DNA of 64,000 nt from Trichuris trichiura (taxonomy: Eukaryota; Nematoda; Enoplea; Trichinellida; Trichuridae), in contig JBAJFE010000001.1 of NCBI GenBank assembly GCA_037903355.1, positions 496,001-560,000 on the forward strand. The letters run 5' to 3'. Shown here piece by piece: positions 1-10,446 of this stretch. The position numbers and the translations under genes are program-made. How positions within the stretch are numbered: the first letter of the stretch is position 1; every line of letters starts with the position of its first letter. Below the pieces are notes generated by a model that was not told the origin of the DNA, made no database searches, and was given only the letters and a program-made list of their open reading frames with translations.

Positions 1-207
1 TCTATACAACGCGGTTTGTCCGGTGTGAAATAGCGACGTCATCTTTTACACCGAAGTACACGGGATAAATTCCAGAACAGCCAGTGGTTGCTGAAAGCGC
101 TTGGTGAGAAACGCAGTCAGCGAATGCGAGGACTTAGGTGCCATCCATGAGGTCATGGACGTAGTGAATATTGCCAAGGAGTGGGGAGGTGAGGGTTTCT
201 CCTACAT
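1..207 (+). mobile_element. Tigger/pogo element, C-terminal part, cut by window edge
   Basis: The first 200 bases match closely, by eye, the stretch from 25401 onward inside the complete Tigger derivative at 25376-26555. They correspond to the C-terminal transposase region whose best ORF copy lies at 45631-46140 on the other strand (residues like VMDIVNFDELGGEG). The terminal inverted repeat should lie about 25 bases left of the window. The match stops at 207, where a hAT element begins, so the hAT copy appears to have inserted into this Tigger. The reading frame is broken. Confidence 0.75.
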
Positions 208-1140
208 CAGGGATTCCCACATGGGGTCCCGGGGGCCCCTTGGGGACCCTGGAAAACGTGAAGGGGGCCCTGGGAAGAATTGGGGGTTTAGCGGGTCCCT
301 GGGAGCTTACGCGGGAGGGGAGGGCTCAGGGGATCCCTGGTAGTCAGTGCCGCAGGACGAGAGCGATGTGCTGTTCAGGATAGTGAGGCAAGGAGACCTG
401 TGATTACTCCTGACGACTATCAAGCCAGACGCGGATAAATTAGTAGCACTGCACCATACCCAGTCATCGCACTGAGGTAAGATCAAGCGACTGTCGTCTT
501 CCTCCGAGGAAATACTGAATTTAGATTCAGTGTTGCGCAGCCCTGAGAACAGCATCGCAGCCTGACTTACAAATTGCGCTACCATTGCTGACAGCCCAAA
601 AAATTGAGGGAAGAGGAAACCCAGTGCGGCGCTTGTACTCTGAAGGCTCCCTGATCTGCAATTAGCCGGCTTAAGTCCAGCAATACGAAAAGAACGCCTT
701 CAGTGCCAACTAAAGAACTAGAGGCGTTAACGGTTTCGAATATCGTTAAGGAGCTTTCACCGTATACGGCAGCCGGCTTCCTTACCAACCATTTCGGTAT
801 AGTGTAGAAAAGAAATTCAGCGTTGACATCGCATCGCCAGGTTTTCCAGCCATTGATCGCACACTCAACTTTCACAGCGCAAACCATTGGGTCCTACTTG
901 TGGCTGACAAGATCCGCAGGTTAATAAGGCTTTTAATGACGACCTGGCTTAATTGTTTTTTCTTTGGCATGCACAGTAGGCAGCGAAGTCAATTCTACAT
1001 TCTGCAGCCTGTCTCAGGTGTTGAACTACTTGTAAAAATTCACAACAACGTACCAGGCGCACCTGAGGATAGCAGAAGCAGGAGAATTACGTTGGGGAGA
1101 ATGACGGGGGCCCTGGCTCCAAAAAGGTTGGGAAACACTG
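208..1140 (-). mobile_element. Non-autonomous hAT element, copy 1
   Basis: It starts CAGGGATTCCCA and ends AAAAAGGTTGGGAAACACTG, imperfect inverted ends typical of hAT elements. Two further copies of the same roughly 0.9-kb family are at 17109-22399 (interrupted) and 44334-45224. Two overlapping ORFs on the minus strand (579-887 and 307-585) recur in all three copies, but they look like no transposase and may be chance conservation between young copies. The flanking 8-mers TCCTACAT and TCTTAGAG match at only five of eight positions, so this copy's right flank may be rearranged. Tigger sequence lies to the left and Copia sequence to the right. Confidence 0.75.
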
Positions 1141-1148
1141 TCTTAGAG

Positions 1149-2135
1149 TGTTCAGCTGCGACGCGTACGTGTGACTGCCAGCACAGAACAGAAGGAAACT
1201 CGACGCAAAGGCGACAAAAGTGGCATTTGTTGGTTACGATTCGAGTGATAAGACCTACAGGATCTACGATTCTCGGAAGCATCGAGTGGAAGAAGTGACG
1301 GACGTGAAGTTTAACGAGTCTTTAGTAAAGAAAGTAGTTCTTTTTGAGGGAAAAGAAGAAAAATGGATCTCGACGTAGAACGAAAATCGAACAGAATCCC
1401 TGGTAAAGTGTATCGGTACGGACAAGAAAGAGTCTTGTCTTAAGAGGGGGCCTGGAAGACCACCTGGAAGCAGAAACTGGGAAAGGTCCTCGTTGCCTCT
1501 GACAATGGAACTTCGTCTGAGAGAAGGTAGTCCGTCAGCAATGCCTGTACATGCTGACCCTGAAAGTGTGGAAGATGCGCTTGGAAGCCCAGAGGCATAC
1601 AAGTGGAAGGAAGCCATGAATGAAGAAATTAAAGCGTTGCGAAAGAACAACACTTGGGTGCTAACTGATCTTCATCCTGACAGGAAAGCAGTGCAGTGCA
1701 AATGGATTTTCAAAACTAAAATAAATCCAAAAGGAAAAGTGAATAGAAACAAGGCCAGACTTGTTGCAAAGGGATTCACACAACGTCCAGAAATCGATTA
1801 CTTCTAGACTTTTGCACCAGTTGCTCGCTATAAATCTATTCGTACAGTGCTAGCTATAGTTGCAGGCGAGCACTTGGAAATCCTGCAATTTGATGTTAAA
1901 ACTGCGTTCTTGCATAAAACTATTGACGAAATGATCTACATGGATCAACGTCCGTGTTTCGATAATCAGTCCGGACGAGTCTGCAAGTTGCAACGTGCAA
2001 TACATGGTCTGAAGCAGGCACCAAGAGCCTGGAACAGACGGTTTCATGACTTCTTGACGACACAGTCCCCTGTTCCACATCTAAGTTGTCGACAGATGCT
2101 AGTCATGAGTGCAGAAGCCATAGCCTAAGAGGGGG
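1149..2135 (+). pseudogene. Ty1/copia pol remnant (integrase tail and reverse transcriptase)
   Basis: A frame from 1202 shows an integrase C-terminal motif (AFVGYDSSDKTYRIYDSRK), ending at a TAG near 1378. The reverse transcriptase follows at 1493-1807 (EAMNEEIKALRKNNTW, KWIFKTK, ARLVAKGFTQ), with an in-frame TAG, then 1808-2128 (FAPVARYKSIR, LQFDVKTAFLH, IHGLKQAPRAWN). The frame then jumps from the middle of the RT directly to the extreme C-terminus, so the rest of the RT, including the catalytic YVDD box, and most of RNase H are missing. It ends at a purine tract (AAGAGGGGG) next to the 3' LTR. A dead, internally deleted, 5'-truncated copy. Confidence 0.85.
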
Positions 2136-2376
2136 TGTTAGAAAAGGATAGGCTATGAATTTGCGGACGAGTCTTGCTGGTTGTAACGCAAGGCAAGTAA
2201 GTGTTCAGCACTTGCGTCTTCTTCTTGCTCATTGCTTATGAGTTGGCTCTAGTGCTTCGCTCTGCTCGCTAGGTTATGCATTCGGTGCATCCCCGTGCTT
2301 CTTAGTTAGGCGTGTGCTGACGGTAATATAGAGCTCATAAACCAACTCTGAGTGCTGTGCATAAAAATTTACAACA
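2136..2376 (+). repeat. Copia 3' LTR
   Basis: It begins TGTTAG immediately after a polypurine tract and ends TTTACAACA, so it has the TG...CA boundaries of an LTR, about 241 bp. No matching 5' LTR is in the window. It ends 17 bases before the first exon assigned to the Tudor-like gene, so it appears to sit in that gene's intron. Confidence 0.7.
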
Positions 2377-2393
2377 ATATTGTTTTTATTTAG

Positions 2394-3109
2394 TATTTTA
2401 CAAGATTGGTGGAACCACGGCGGCGGCAGAGAATATTGGAATTCGGGTCGTGGCGATATGCTTAATAATAATTGTACCTCGTGCTTCCTTGCAGGAGACG
2501 CACACGCCCAATATTACGTGAATCAAAAGACTTTTTTCGAGTCCAACGTTTGCGGTGTCCGATTGCAACGCAGAGTGGGATATCACGTCTTCATCAGCCG
2601 ATGGTATTCGCCTAACAAGTTTTCCGAGTTGCCACGAATATTTCGACCTTTAACGAAAGCGCTGAAAAGTGCTATAAACGTGGTGTACACGGAGATAGTC
2701 GCTTTTCTCCCGGTTTCAAACGTCAGTCGTTGCTTAAAGGATAAGCTCGTCGGTGTTGGTTTATTACTTTGTTTTTTAGTTTGATAAGGCTATGCCATGA
2801 TGCGTAATGGATCATTCAGGCCATTGGTGTCGAGTACCACGTCAGAATTGTTGATACTGGTGAATGGAAGTACGTCGACATGCAGCAAACCTATTTACTT
2901 TTGAAATGCTTCGGTGATTTACCACAGTTGGCACTGTCGTGTAAAATGCGAGGTACGTCCATTCTTGTTATTTTCGGAATACGCAAATTTTGTATACTTT
3001 CCTAGTTTTGTTGAATGTTGACTTTCATTACGAGTTGCCTCTTATCTATGGCAAGTTGCCTGTTCCTCCGTTGGAGACTTTAGCGGCAAGCTTGAAATAC
3101 GCAAAATAA
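2394..3109 (+). CDS. Tudor-domain-like protein, 3' exons
   Basis: Proposed exons: 2394-2446, 2495-about 2721, 2820-2952, 3006-3109 (TAA), followed by an AATAAA overlapping the stop. Phases agree across introns 2447-2494 (48 bp) and 2953-3005 (53 bp). The donor near 2722 (AAC|gtcagt) is the least certain. The second exon has VFISRWYSPNKFSELP, like the start of an extended Tudor domain. The third has YHVRIVDTGEWKYVD followed by GDLPQLALSCKM, like the Tudor core. The product ends LPVPPLETLAASLKYAK. Upstream exons are not visible because a Copia LTR abuts the first one. Tudor proteins bind methylarginine partners in germline and small-RNA pathways. The family call rests on motif spacing only, and this could be a gene fragment. 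Confidence 0.45.
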
Positions 3110-4042
3110 AAACAGCTTGGTAACGCGTTCAGCTAGCAAAGGTGTAAGCGAGTTAGGGATTGTAAATTTCAACATTTTGAACGCGATCACTTGTCCGTTA
3201 CTAGGAACAAGTTGCAAGCTAAAGTTCAAATGCCTTTCTAGTGTCAATAAAAATTTCTATCTCTTAAGTGTTGTTGGTTTTTTTGGTCTAATTCCTTTTC
3301 GGGATTTTATACGCCGGCGAAATAGTGCTCTTTCACAAATAATTCGTTGAAGTAAAATACCCTGCTGTAGCTTACTACCGTAAATCCTTTCTTACGTCTT
3401 CTAGGTGGCCTTTTCTTTCTTCAGCTCGTTTTCTTTAACTTACGACGAAATGGAGCGGTTGTTTTCTCCTATTTTACTTTATCTTTTAATTTCAGAGTTA
3501 GAAACAAATTTCGTCGATTCTACCGTACAAAAGTTTTTTCGTCATTGGCCCAGGGCCAGCGAACATTGCTTCATGATGTTTACGAGAATAGTGGACAACG
3601 TCCTTGTCGTTCAGCTTTTTAATTCAGCTGGCCAAAATCTGTTCGACTTGTTGTCTATCCAACGTAAGAGCGAACATCAAGGTGCGCATCAAAATGTTTA
3701 ACCATCTTCGGCAACGTCTTCTACTCGGACGGAAACCACCTACGTACACGCAAGAAGTAGCCGTAATTTTTGGCGCTCTAATTTGTCATTTTAGTTGCCT
3801 GCAAACAATGGGATAAAGTTTTGCGCAGAAATACCGCGTACGTTCATTGCTGCCAACTTTGTCCGTTTTGAAGCGTCTCATTGCAGCTTGCAGTTTTTTG
3901 AGTGTCAATCCCGGCATCGCCGCTGCTACGTTGCATTTTGATTTTGCAATACTATGCACGGAAGACGACGCTGAAGATCAAGGGTGACTCAGCCGCGTTG
4001 TTGCGTGTTAAAATGTTGCGCATGATTGAAACTTTTAGGTTT
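3110..4042. other. No gene recognised
   Basis: Several short ORFs of 70-98 codons occur on the plus strand, but none shows a recognisable motif or splice-consistent structure. I see nothing that marks this stretch as coding. Confidence 0.5.
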
Positions 4043-4306
4043 ACACATTTGGGACGGCTCGCCTATCTTATTGTTCTATTGAATGTTCTTCAGAAGAGTT
4101 ACATGGATTTTTCCCATTCGTATATGCTAAAAAACGAGTCAAAAATAAGCTAAAACCTTTTAATCTCGTTAAGGCGTTAACGAGATTACAAGGTTTTAGC
4201 TTATTTTTGACTCGTTTTTTGGCATATACGAATGGGAAAAATCCATGTACCTCTTCTGAAGAACATTCAATAGAACAGTGGGATAGGCGAGCCGTCCCAA
4301 ATGTGT
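4043..4306. repeat. 264-bp near-perfect hairpin
   Basis: The left arm starts ACACATTTGGGACGGCTCGC and the right arm ends with its complement (GCGAGCCGTCCCAAATGTGT). The arms are about 118 bp each, with few mismatches, around a centre in which TTAATCTCGTTAA faces TTAACGAGATTA. The string CCTTTTAATCTCGTTA recurs just after the right arm. It has no coding content. It looks like a fold-back element or palindromic MITE. Confidence 0.85.
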
Positions 4307-4337
4307 CCTTTTAATCTCGTTATCCTAAAAACATAGG

Positions 4338-4594
4338 TCTTGACAACATTCTTCTCCCCAGGAGTTGTGGCGGCAACTTCAAAGGAGATCAAGTGGGTAC
4401 TGTACGTCTGCCGGCCGTCCTGTTCTTCCCTAGCCTAAGCCTAAGTCTAAACATAAGGTGTGATGGTCCACTGTCCAGCGTTCAGTGATCTGCACTAAGA
4501 CTTTCCTTCTGTTGTTCCGCTGAACCGTGTTATCGTCGCGTACTACCTATTGATATTGCCGCCGCTACTCCTGGGGGGAAGAATGTTGTCAAGA
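4338..4594. repeat. MITE with about 27-bp inverted ends
   Basis: The left end TCTTGACAACATTCTT is mirrored by the right end AAGAATGTTGTCAAGA. The 257-bp interior carries a segment (GGCAACTTCAAAGG..TCAAGTGG, then a run of CCTAAGCC-like repeats) related to the neighbouring element at 5273-5535 and to a piece near 9715-9795. Superfamily not assigned. Confidence 0.75.
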
Positions 4595-4639
4595 TCCATT
4601 GTTATAAGTGTAAATCAAGTGCCTTTCTTTTTTCTTCAC

Positions 4640-5040
4640 TTTATCCAGTAAATCAAGCCGTTATTCCTCATGTAGCCATGGTGCCACGTTCCATGGATGG
4701 AACGTTTTCAGCAATCATATCCTTTAAGACCTGAGCTCGCCGGAAAATACTGGCAAACTTTTGCAGCGTCTAATCGGAGAGTGTTTAAGCTCCTGTGTCT
4801 TCCATAACGTCGTCGTCGCTGCCCGTAGGTGATTGTATCAGTTCCTCGAGTTCCTCGTTGGTTCCTTAAGCTCGGATAGCTGCGGAGCCTAACATTTTAA
4901 GGCAAGAAGTTTTGCTACTAACAAGTTCAGGAAACATTAGGACTGGCCGGTCTCCAGGGGAACTGTGACTACCTACAGAAAGTGGGTAAATTGATTCCTG
5001 ATGCGCCAAACGTTCCTGCCGTAGACGTTTTGCTCTATGT
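4640..5040. mobile_element. Two Tigger fragments joined in opposite orientation
   Basis: 4640-4866 matches the minus-strand Tigger C-terminal region (compare 45800-46060: the same CCATGGATGGA, GCTGGAAAATACTGGC and GTCGTCGTCGCTGC strings). From about 4870 the sequence switches to the plus-strand version of the region just downstream (compare 25950-26100: CCTAGGATTGGCC-like, CGGAAAGTGGGTAAATTG, GCCGTAGACGTTTTG). The order and orientation indicate a local inversion or a folded-back insertion. Confidence 0.65.
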
Positions 5041-5180
5041 CATAGGTTCCCAAGGTGGGCGATATCGCCCCCTGGGGGGCGATGAGAGCTCCTGGCAGGG
5101 GCGTTGGGAATCATATAAGAGGAACTCTGGCAGAACTATCCCTAGCGCGGGAGGGCTATCAGAAGGACCGTCGTAAGAAG
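5041..5180. repeat. GC-rich hAT-end-like fragment
   Basis: GGTTCCCAAGGTGGGCGATATC and a run of CCCC/GGGG blocks resemble the terminal segments of hAT-type elements seen elsewhere in the window. The opposite end is not clear, and no target duplication was found. Confidence 0.3.
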
Positions 5181-5272
5181 GCTCTTTCTTAATTCGTCTT
5201 CGCCAGAAGTGGAGGCGGCAACTTCAAAGGTGGTCAAGTGGGGATGGAGGGCACAATAAAATCATGGCGTTT

Positions 5273-5535
5273 TTCTTAACTCAATTCCGCCAGAAGTGGA
5301 GGCGACAACTTCAAAGGAAGTCAAATGGAGATTGTTTACCGGTCATCCTATTCTGCCCTAGCCTAAGCCCACACATAAGGTGTATTGTGCTCCATTGTGC
5401 TCCCCGGGCCAGCAATCTATGCACAGCTGTTTCATTCCTTCACGTCCACTGTTCCATTGCTCCATTACGCTCTTAATCTCCACTTGACCTCCTTTAAAAG
5501 TGCCTCCTCCAATTGCGGCGGTGACGAGTTAAGAA
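5273..5535. repeat. MITE with about 58-bp inverted ends
   Basis: The left end (TTCTTAACTCAATTCCGCCAG...GTCAAATGGAG) is mirrored by the right end (CTCCACTTGACCTCC...GACGAGTTAAGAA). A second, isolated copy of the left end lies just upstream at about 5188-5245, giving a tandem end about 90 bp away. The interior shares CCTAAGCC-type sequence with the MITE at 4338-4594. Confidence 0.75.
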
Positions 5536-5773
5536 ATATCCGGTGCGGCAACCTATCAGCTAAATTCCTTTCCCACCTCGGTGGTCACCTTTCTCATTCA
5601 TACTTGTATTTAAGCTGACACTTTCTGGACGCAGAGTCTTTCTGTGAGTCTTCTCGCTTGTGTTCTTCCGTGTTCCTGTTTCGTCATCAGCGGATTTTCG
5701 TTTCCGTCCCGCGTGCCGGGTTCCGCCATCATCTTACAGTATCTTACCTTTGTTCAAAACATACTTGTGTATA
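5536..5773. other. No feature recognised
   Basis: A short non-coding spacer. It has pyrimidine-rich runs but no convincing repeat end. Confidence 0.4.
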
Positions 5774-6762
5774 ATGTAAAACCCCCAAAGTTGACCATCC
5801 CTATATGTTGACCGCCTCCCCAAGTTGACTGAATTTTGGCTAGTTGGTTTGCCCGCACGTTAATAAGCGCAAGGACAACCCCTATACGTTGACCACCTCC
5901 GTAAGTGGGAAGTTGACCGCTTTAGACGTGACGTATATGGACGCAATGCTAGTTTGCTCTTTGTAAGTTGACCACTTCAGCTCCCTCTGTGTCAGTCGCT
6001 GGGAGCTGTTAACCGTCAGTGCCTGAATGTGCTATCTATTACTCCACATAACGAAGTTATTATTACCGCGCATTGGGGATTCCTGATAACAGAACTGATT
6101 CCGTCGCTTTGACGATACTTTTTTCATGCTTGCCAGCGCAGCTTGCGCGTTTCCTCAATTACATAACCTCCCACCTAGGCGTTGGCAGCATTCGCCCATT
6201 GAGCAAAACATGATGAATTGAGCCTAATTGTATTCGTTCGCGTTGAGCTCAGCTCAATTCGTTCGCGTTGCTATAGCCGTGCGTCCGGCGGTATTAACGT
6301 GTTTTCGCGAGTAAAGATGGTCCGGCTTACGCAGTAATAGACGCAGTAGAAGCTACCAAGCTGGTTAAAGTTTATACTATGGGCGAACGGAAAAAATCGA
6401 GAGAGTTGGCACAGAAAAATGATACGAAAAATGCCCAGAGATGTTGAGCGGGGTAGCCAGCGCGGAATTAGCCCTTACCGCTTATGTTTGTAGTAAGAAC
6501 AAGCACCAGACTAGAATTGACACTTTTTCCGGCAAGCATTGTAGTCACTAAAAAGAGTATGCATGATTTCACAATGTCATTTTTATGTTTCCCGCCGTTT
6601 AATGGACCTCCAATGGATGCTGTGCAATAGAATAAAACGCCTACAGATGTTAATCTATTCAGCCGAGCCACTTATACGCACAGTTCCCTTATTTTGACCA
6701 CCTGCCTATGTTGACCAGTTTTCGCCAGTCTGTTGGGTAGTCAACTTACGGGGGTTCTACTG
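5774..6762. mobile_element. Non-autonomous DNA transposon, pogo-like ends
   Basis: The left end has ACCCCCAAAGTTGACCATCC and the right end the complement, CAGTAGAACCCCCGTAAGTTGAC. Sub-terminal GTTGACCA repeats occur at both ends (5793, 5812, 5879, 5900 region and 6686-6735). TA dinucleotides flank both sides. The interior has no transposase-like ORF. The CAGTNGAACC start and TA target are typical of pogo/Tc1-type elements. Confidence 0.6.
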
Positions 6763-6853
6763 TATATTTTTTCTTGTTCTTGCCGTTTACAGTAAATAAA
6801 CGGTATCGTTGCCGCAACTTCTCAGCCCTCTAATATAGCAACGACAAGAACCA

Positions 6854-7552
6854 TCATTTCGTGGCCTTTTTTCAATGATGGAAGTAAGAAAGAAGAGCAG
6901 GCAGTACAGCTCAGACTTTTTAAAGTATGGTTTTATGCAATCACCTGCGAATAAGTGGCTACCTCTGTGTTTGATTTGTGGTAGAGTGTTTTCAAACGAA
7001 TCTATGAAACCATCGAGGCTACAAGACCACATTAATAGAGTACATGCAGACATGCGTGACAAGAACATCATCTACTTACAGTTGCTTCACCAGAAATTCT
7101 TTACTAGAAAAACATTGCCACGTATGTTGTCATCGGCACCAGAAAGGGATGAAGACGGCCTGCGTGCGTCTTATAACATTTCCTTACTGATTGCAAAATG
7201 TGGAAAGCCACATAAAACTGGGGAAAAACTGTTGCTTCCCGTGATTAGCGAAGTTATCCAACCTGTACTGCGCATTTCACCAACTGAAATAATCAGAAGG
7301 ATACCTCTGAGTAATGACAGAGTGCAAAGAAGGATTGAGAAAATGAGCAACGACGTATAACGCTCTTTATGCGACTTCTTGAGAGCAATGCATTTTTCGT
7401 TGCAGCTTGATGAATCGATCTTACTTAACAATGAAGCATTATTATTAGGTTATGTCAGATTCGTAAAGGATGAACCCCTGATACAGGAACTGCTGTTTGC
7501 CACACAGTTGGAGACAGATACCAAAGGAGAGACTATATTCCTTGCTGTAGAA
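6854..7552 (+). pseudogene. hAT transposase of the ZBED/FAM200-like type, N-terminal part
   Basis: An ORF at 6875-7360 carries a BED-like zinc finger (CLICGRVFSNESMKPSRLQDHINRVH has the C..C...H...H pattern). It is followed by motifs shared by ZBED5/FAM200-like hAT proteins (ASYNISLLIAKCGKPHKTGE, LPVI, IPLSNDRVQRRIEKMSNDV). A stop follows, and the same protein resumes at 7379 (MHFSLQLDES, LLLGYVRFVKDEPLIQELLF, then LET at 7508-7516). At 7553 another hAT element interrupts it. No continuation is visible beyond that element, so this is a dead fragment. Confidence 0.8.
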
Positions 7553-8761
7553 CAGCGTTTCTCAAGCGGAAGGCCGTTTGGGCCCTCCGCTGAAAACGCT
7601 TCCGATCGTCTAGGCCCCTATTCTGATTGGCCAATTTCGAGCGCACTGATTGCCAAATTTCGGCGCACTGACCGGCTGAAATAGTCGCAACGCTGGAAGG
7701 TCAACTACAGCTGTACAGTTTTATGTCTGCAAACTGTTTTTCGAGAAGTCAGTGGGAGCTGCTCAGCTCGCCCAGATGCGACCGAACTAGCCTGTCGATT
7801 TTGGGCTCGATCGAGGTAACCCGCAGACGCAGATCGCCGGGTCTACTTGCAGCCGACTGCGTTTGTTCGTCACTAAATCCGTAACGACACTAAATGCGTG
7901 CTTGACTACACTCGATGAGGGAAGACAAGTCAGTAACTTTTTTACCACATCCCATACGCCAGGGTACAACTTTAGGACTTCTTTCTGCAGCCATAACTGC
8001 TGACAACTCTGTGATAACCTGGCCTTCAACTCCACGTTCAACTGCAATTCCAGCAGCTCGTCTTGCAGTGACATCTCTTGCAAAACTGGAGCGAGCTAAG
8101 GAGAAAAGCAACGGTACAAAGTGTTTGCAGAAAATATGTGAGCAGCACACGCAATTCCCTGTCGCTAACGCGAATGCTTGCATTGTAGCTGCGTGGACAA
8201 TATACGCGAAGGAAAGGGAAGAAAAAAGGAGTCGACTTTTTGCACAGATAGGGCAAGAGATGGTAATCGTTGACAAAATTGTGAAGCAGAGACATTGCTA
8301 GGCCAACACGCACTAATTGCTGGTTGAATCGTAAAGCAGGTGCAGATATATCGCAAAAACTATGGCACATTCTGATAACGCGGGCGACTATTCTCTGGTG
8401 TGAATCATGTGCTCTGCGTTCAATGCTTCTCAGCAGAAAACTTCCCTCATTCAAACCTAGGGCGGGAAGGTCACGATGTCAAACCTGCGATTCCTTCCGC
8501 CGCGTGTTCTGATTGGCCATTTTCACGAGCGGTGATTGGTTCGTGTGGTCGATTGGGGGTAGCCGGCATGACGCATAGCACGCAACGTTATCTTAACCAG
8601 TACGCACAATACCTGACCGTCGGTCCTCACTTTCCGATGCGCCTTAACACGACGACCCAGGTGGGGCATGTGCCCCACACAGCTCAAATGGCCCCCCCCG
8701 GCGAACCCCCTGCCGTTTTGGGCCCCCTGGTTGGGCACCTGGCCCACCGTGAGAAACACTG
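7553..8761 (-). mobile_element. Deleted hAT element with 8-bp target duplication
   Basis: It starts CAGCGTTTCTCAAGCGG and ends CCGTGAGAAACACTG, so the ends are inverted copies of CAGYGTTTCTCA. The flanking octamers CTGTAGAA (7545-7552) and CTCTAGAG (8762-8769) match at six of eight positions and fit the hAT target preference nTCTAGAn. It inserted into the ZBED-type transposase remnant. It keeps only a C-terminal piece of transposase (7787-8083). Confidence 0.8.
7787..8083 (-). pseudogene. hAT transposase C-terminal dimerisation region
   Basis: This 98-codon minus-strand frame contains YPGVWDVVKKLLTCLPSSS, VKHAFSVVTDLVTNKRSRLQ. It follows the family pattern of a hydrophobic proline-containing segment, then aFS, then a basic Rs-L motif, as in the hATC domain of ZBED/FAM200-like proteins. 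It ends at the element boundary without the upstream catalytic regions, so it is a deletion product. Confidence 0.65.
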
Positions 8762-8769
8762 CTCTAGAG

Positions 8770-9969
8770 CCTGCTTTCCCTACAGAAGCTAAAGGGGGCA
8801 TTCCACATCCGCCACGCCCCTTCAAAGGTGTCGAGGTTAGTGAAGCATGGACTAATCTGACCAATGAGGATGGGTGCGGCACATTAGCTCTTCGACCAGC
8901 TGCTTCAAGCATAAAAACATTGCCGCAGGCAATCACACCTGCCTTTGCTCTGTCGCCAAAGATGGAACTAGTCGCGTTCCGGAAGCTTCGAGTACTCTTT
9001 TGTGCCATTCATACAACGGGAATAAAAACTGTCTTTTCTTACGAAAATAATTCTTTTCTTTATCTTTAATCGAAAATATGAGTTTAACTTTTCTCTGTCG
9101 AGCACTAGAATTACGCAAGCCAGTTGGGAAGCCAATTATCTGTGAGTCTTCTAACTTTTCGCTAAGGAGCAGTGCTAGTAAGCGAAACTATCCTTCGCAG
9201 TCAAAATGTCTTTACGTCGATATTTCCCGGGGTCAGTACGGGCCTGTTAAAACGTCATGCTTCGATATGGTAGGGCTATTTCTAAAAATCTGAGTTTTTT
9301 CTTTGTTTATTACGGAAATCCCGTTTTTCAACACTACTAAATTCCTGCGAAATTTCAGTCCCACCCTTACGCCGTCTTCAGCGCACAAAAACGAAAATAA
9401 GCAGTTCTTAGCCGACACCGGGATCAGCTGCTCGAAAGCTCTTCTGTGTGGCCAGTCGACAGGCTTACCTGTTGAGTCAGGCCTTGGCTCAACGAGATTG
9501 ATTCCCACGTGGCGGACGCTACATCAGAGCACCCTTCACGCCGTCTTCGGTGGAAGCACACCATGGAATGACAGGGAAATCATTTATTAACGGATATTGT
9601 CTTTCGCCGCCTCAACATCTGAGAAATGCAGGTTCCCTTCCGCTAAGCACGCCCTTAACTTGTTCAGCCTTTACTGGAGAGCTTGCCAATCGCTCTTTTA
9701 TTCTTACCCAAATCTAAGCCAAGATGTAAGCCTTATGTTTAGGCGTAGGCTTAGACAAGGGCAAGACAGAATGGTCAGCAAACTTACACTATGACGGTGG
9801 GGCACCTAAGCGACAAGATCCCAACAGCATTTCCCTCGTTCCCGTCTTTCTCCTCCTCTCTTCTTTTCTTTCTTTTTTTTCCTCTTCTTCTTCTCCACAG
9901 GCTTGTTGTCAGCGAGGTGCTCCATTTGCACTTGGTTTTTCTTTTAACTTGCTGAGCACTTGCTTTTTA
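8770..9969. other. Repeat debris, no gene recognised
   Basis: A segment near 9296-9440 (TTATTACGGAAATCCCG, CAACAC, CGTCTTCAGCGC, GCCGACACCGGGATCA) is related to one end of the element at 9976-10258, so a half copy lies here. A pyrimidine-rich tract runs from about 9838 to 9900. A piece near 9715-9795 matches the MITE interior at 4338-4594. ORFs here lack family motifs. Confidence 0.5.
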
Positions 9970-9975
9970 AAGGCA

Positions 9976-10258
9976 GTTTATTCATATGAATTTTTTTATG
10001 GCCGAAATCCCGTTTCTCAACACCGCAAAATTTCTGCAGAGCTTTCGGCCCAATCTTTAAGCCATCTTCAAGGTATAAAAACAAAAACGAAAAGCAGTTT
10101 TTAGCCGACGCCGGGATCACCTGCTCGAGAGCTCTTCTGCGTCGCCAGCCGACGTGGGTGGTGGTAGGTATGGCCAGTGAGACCGAAAGTTGAGTAAAAA
10201 CTTTGTGGTGTTGAAAAACGGGATTTCCGTGACGAAGAAAAAAAACTTCATATGAACA
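9976..10258. repeat. Inverted-end element with Penelope-like sub-terminal motif
   Basis: The left part reads ATTCATATGAATTTTTTT..GAAATCCCGTTTCTCAACAC and the right part carries the complement (GTGTTGAAAAACGGGATTTC..AACTTCATATGAA). The inner sequence has GAGCTTTCGGCC and CCATCTTCAAGG. Read on the minus strand these recall a degenerate GAAGA..GAAAGCTC hammerhead-like core. No coding content. Confidence 0.6.
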
Positions 10259-10446
10259 AACCCCTGCTAAAATATAACTGGTCGCCAACTAAAAACAAAA
10301 ATCTGAGAAGTTTTGATGATGGAATTTTCTTGCAGCTTTCTGTCTTGCCCGTTGTTGGTTTCTGAAATGACCAAAGCAAATGCCCTACCAACGGATGGAT
10401 GAGCAGTTATTAAGGAAAATTCAAAACAATCTTATACTTTTGTATA

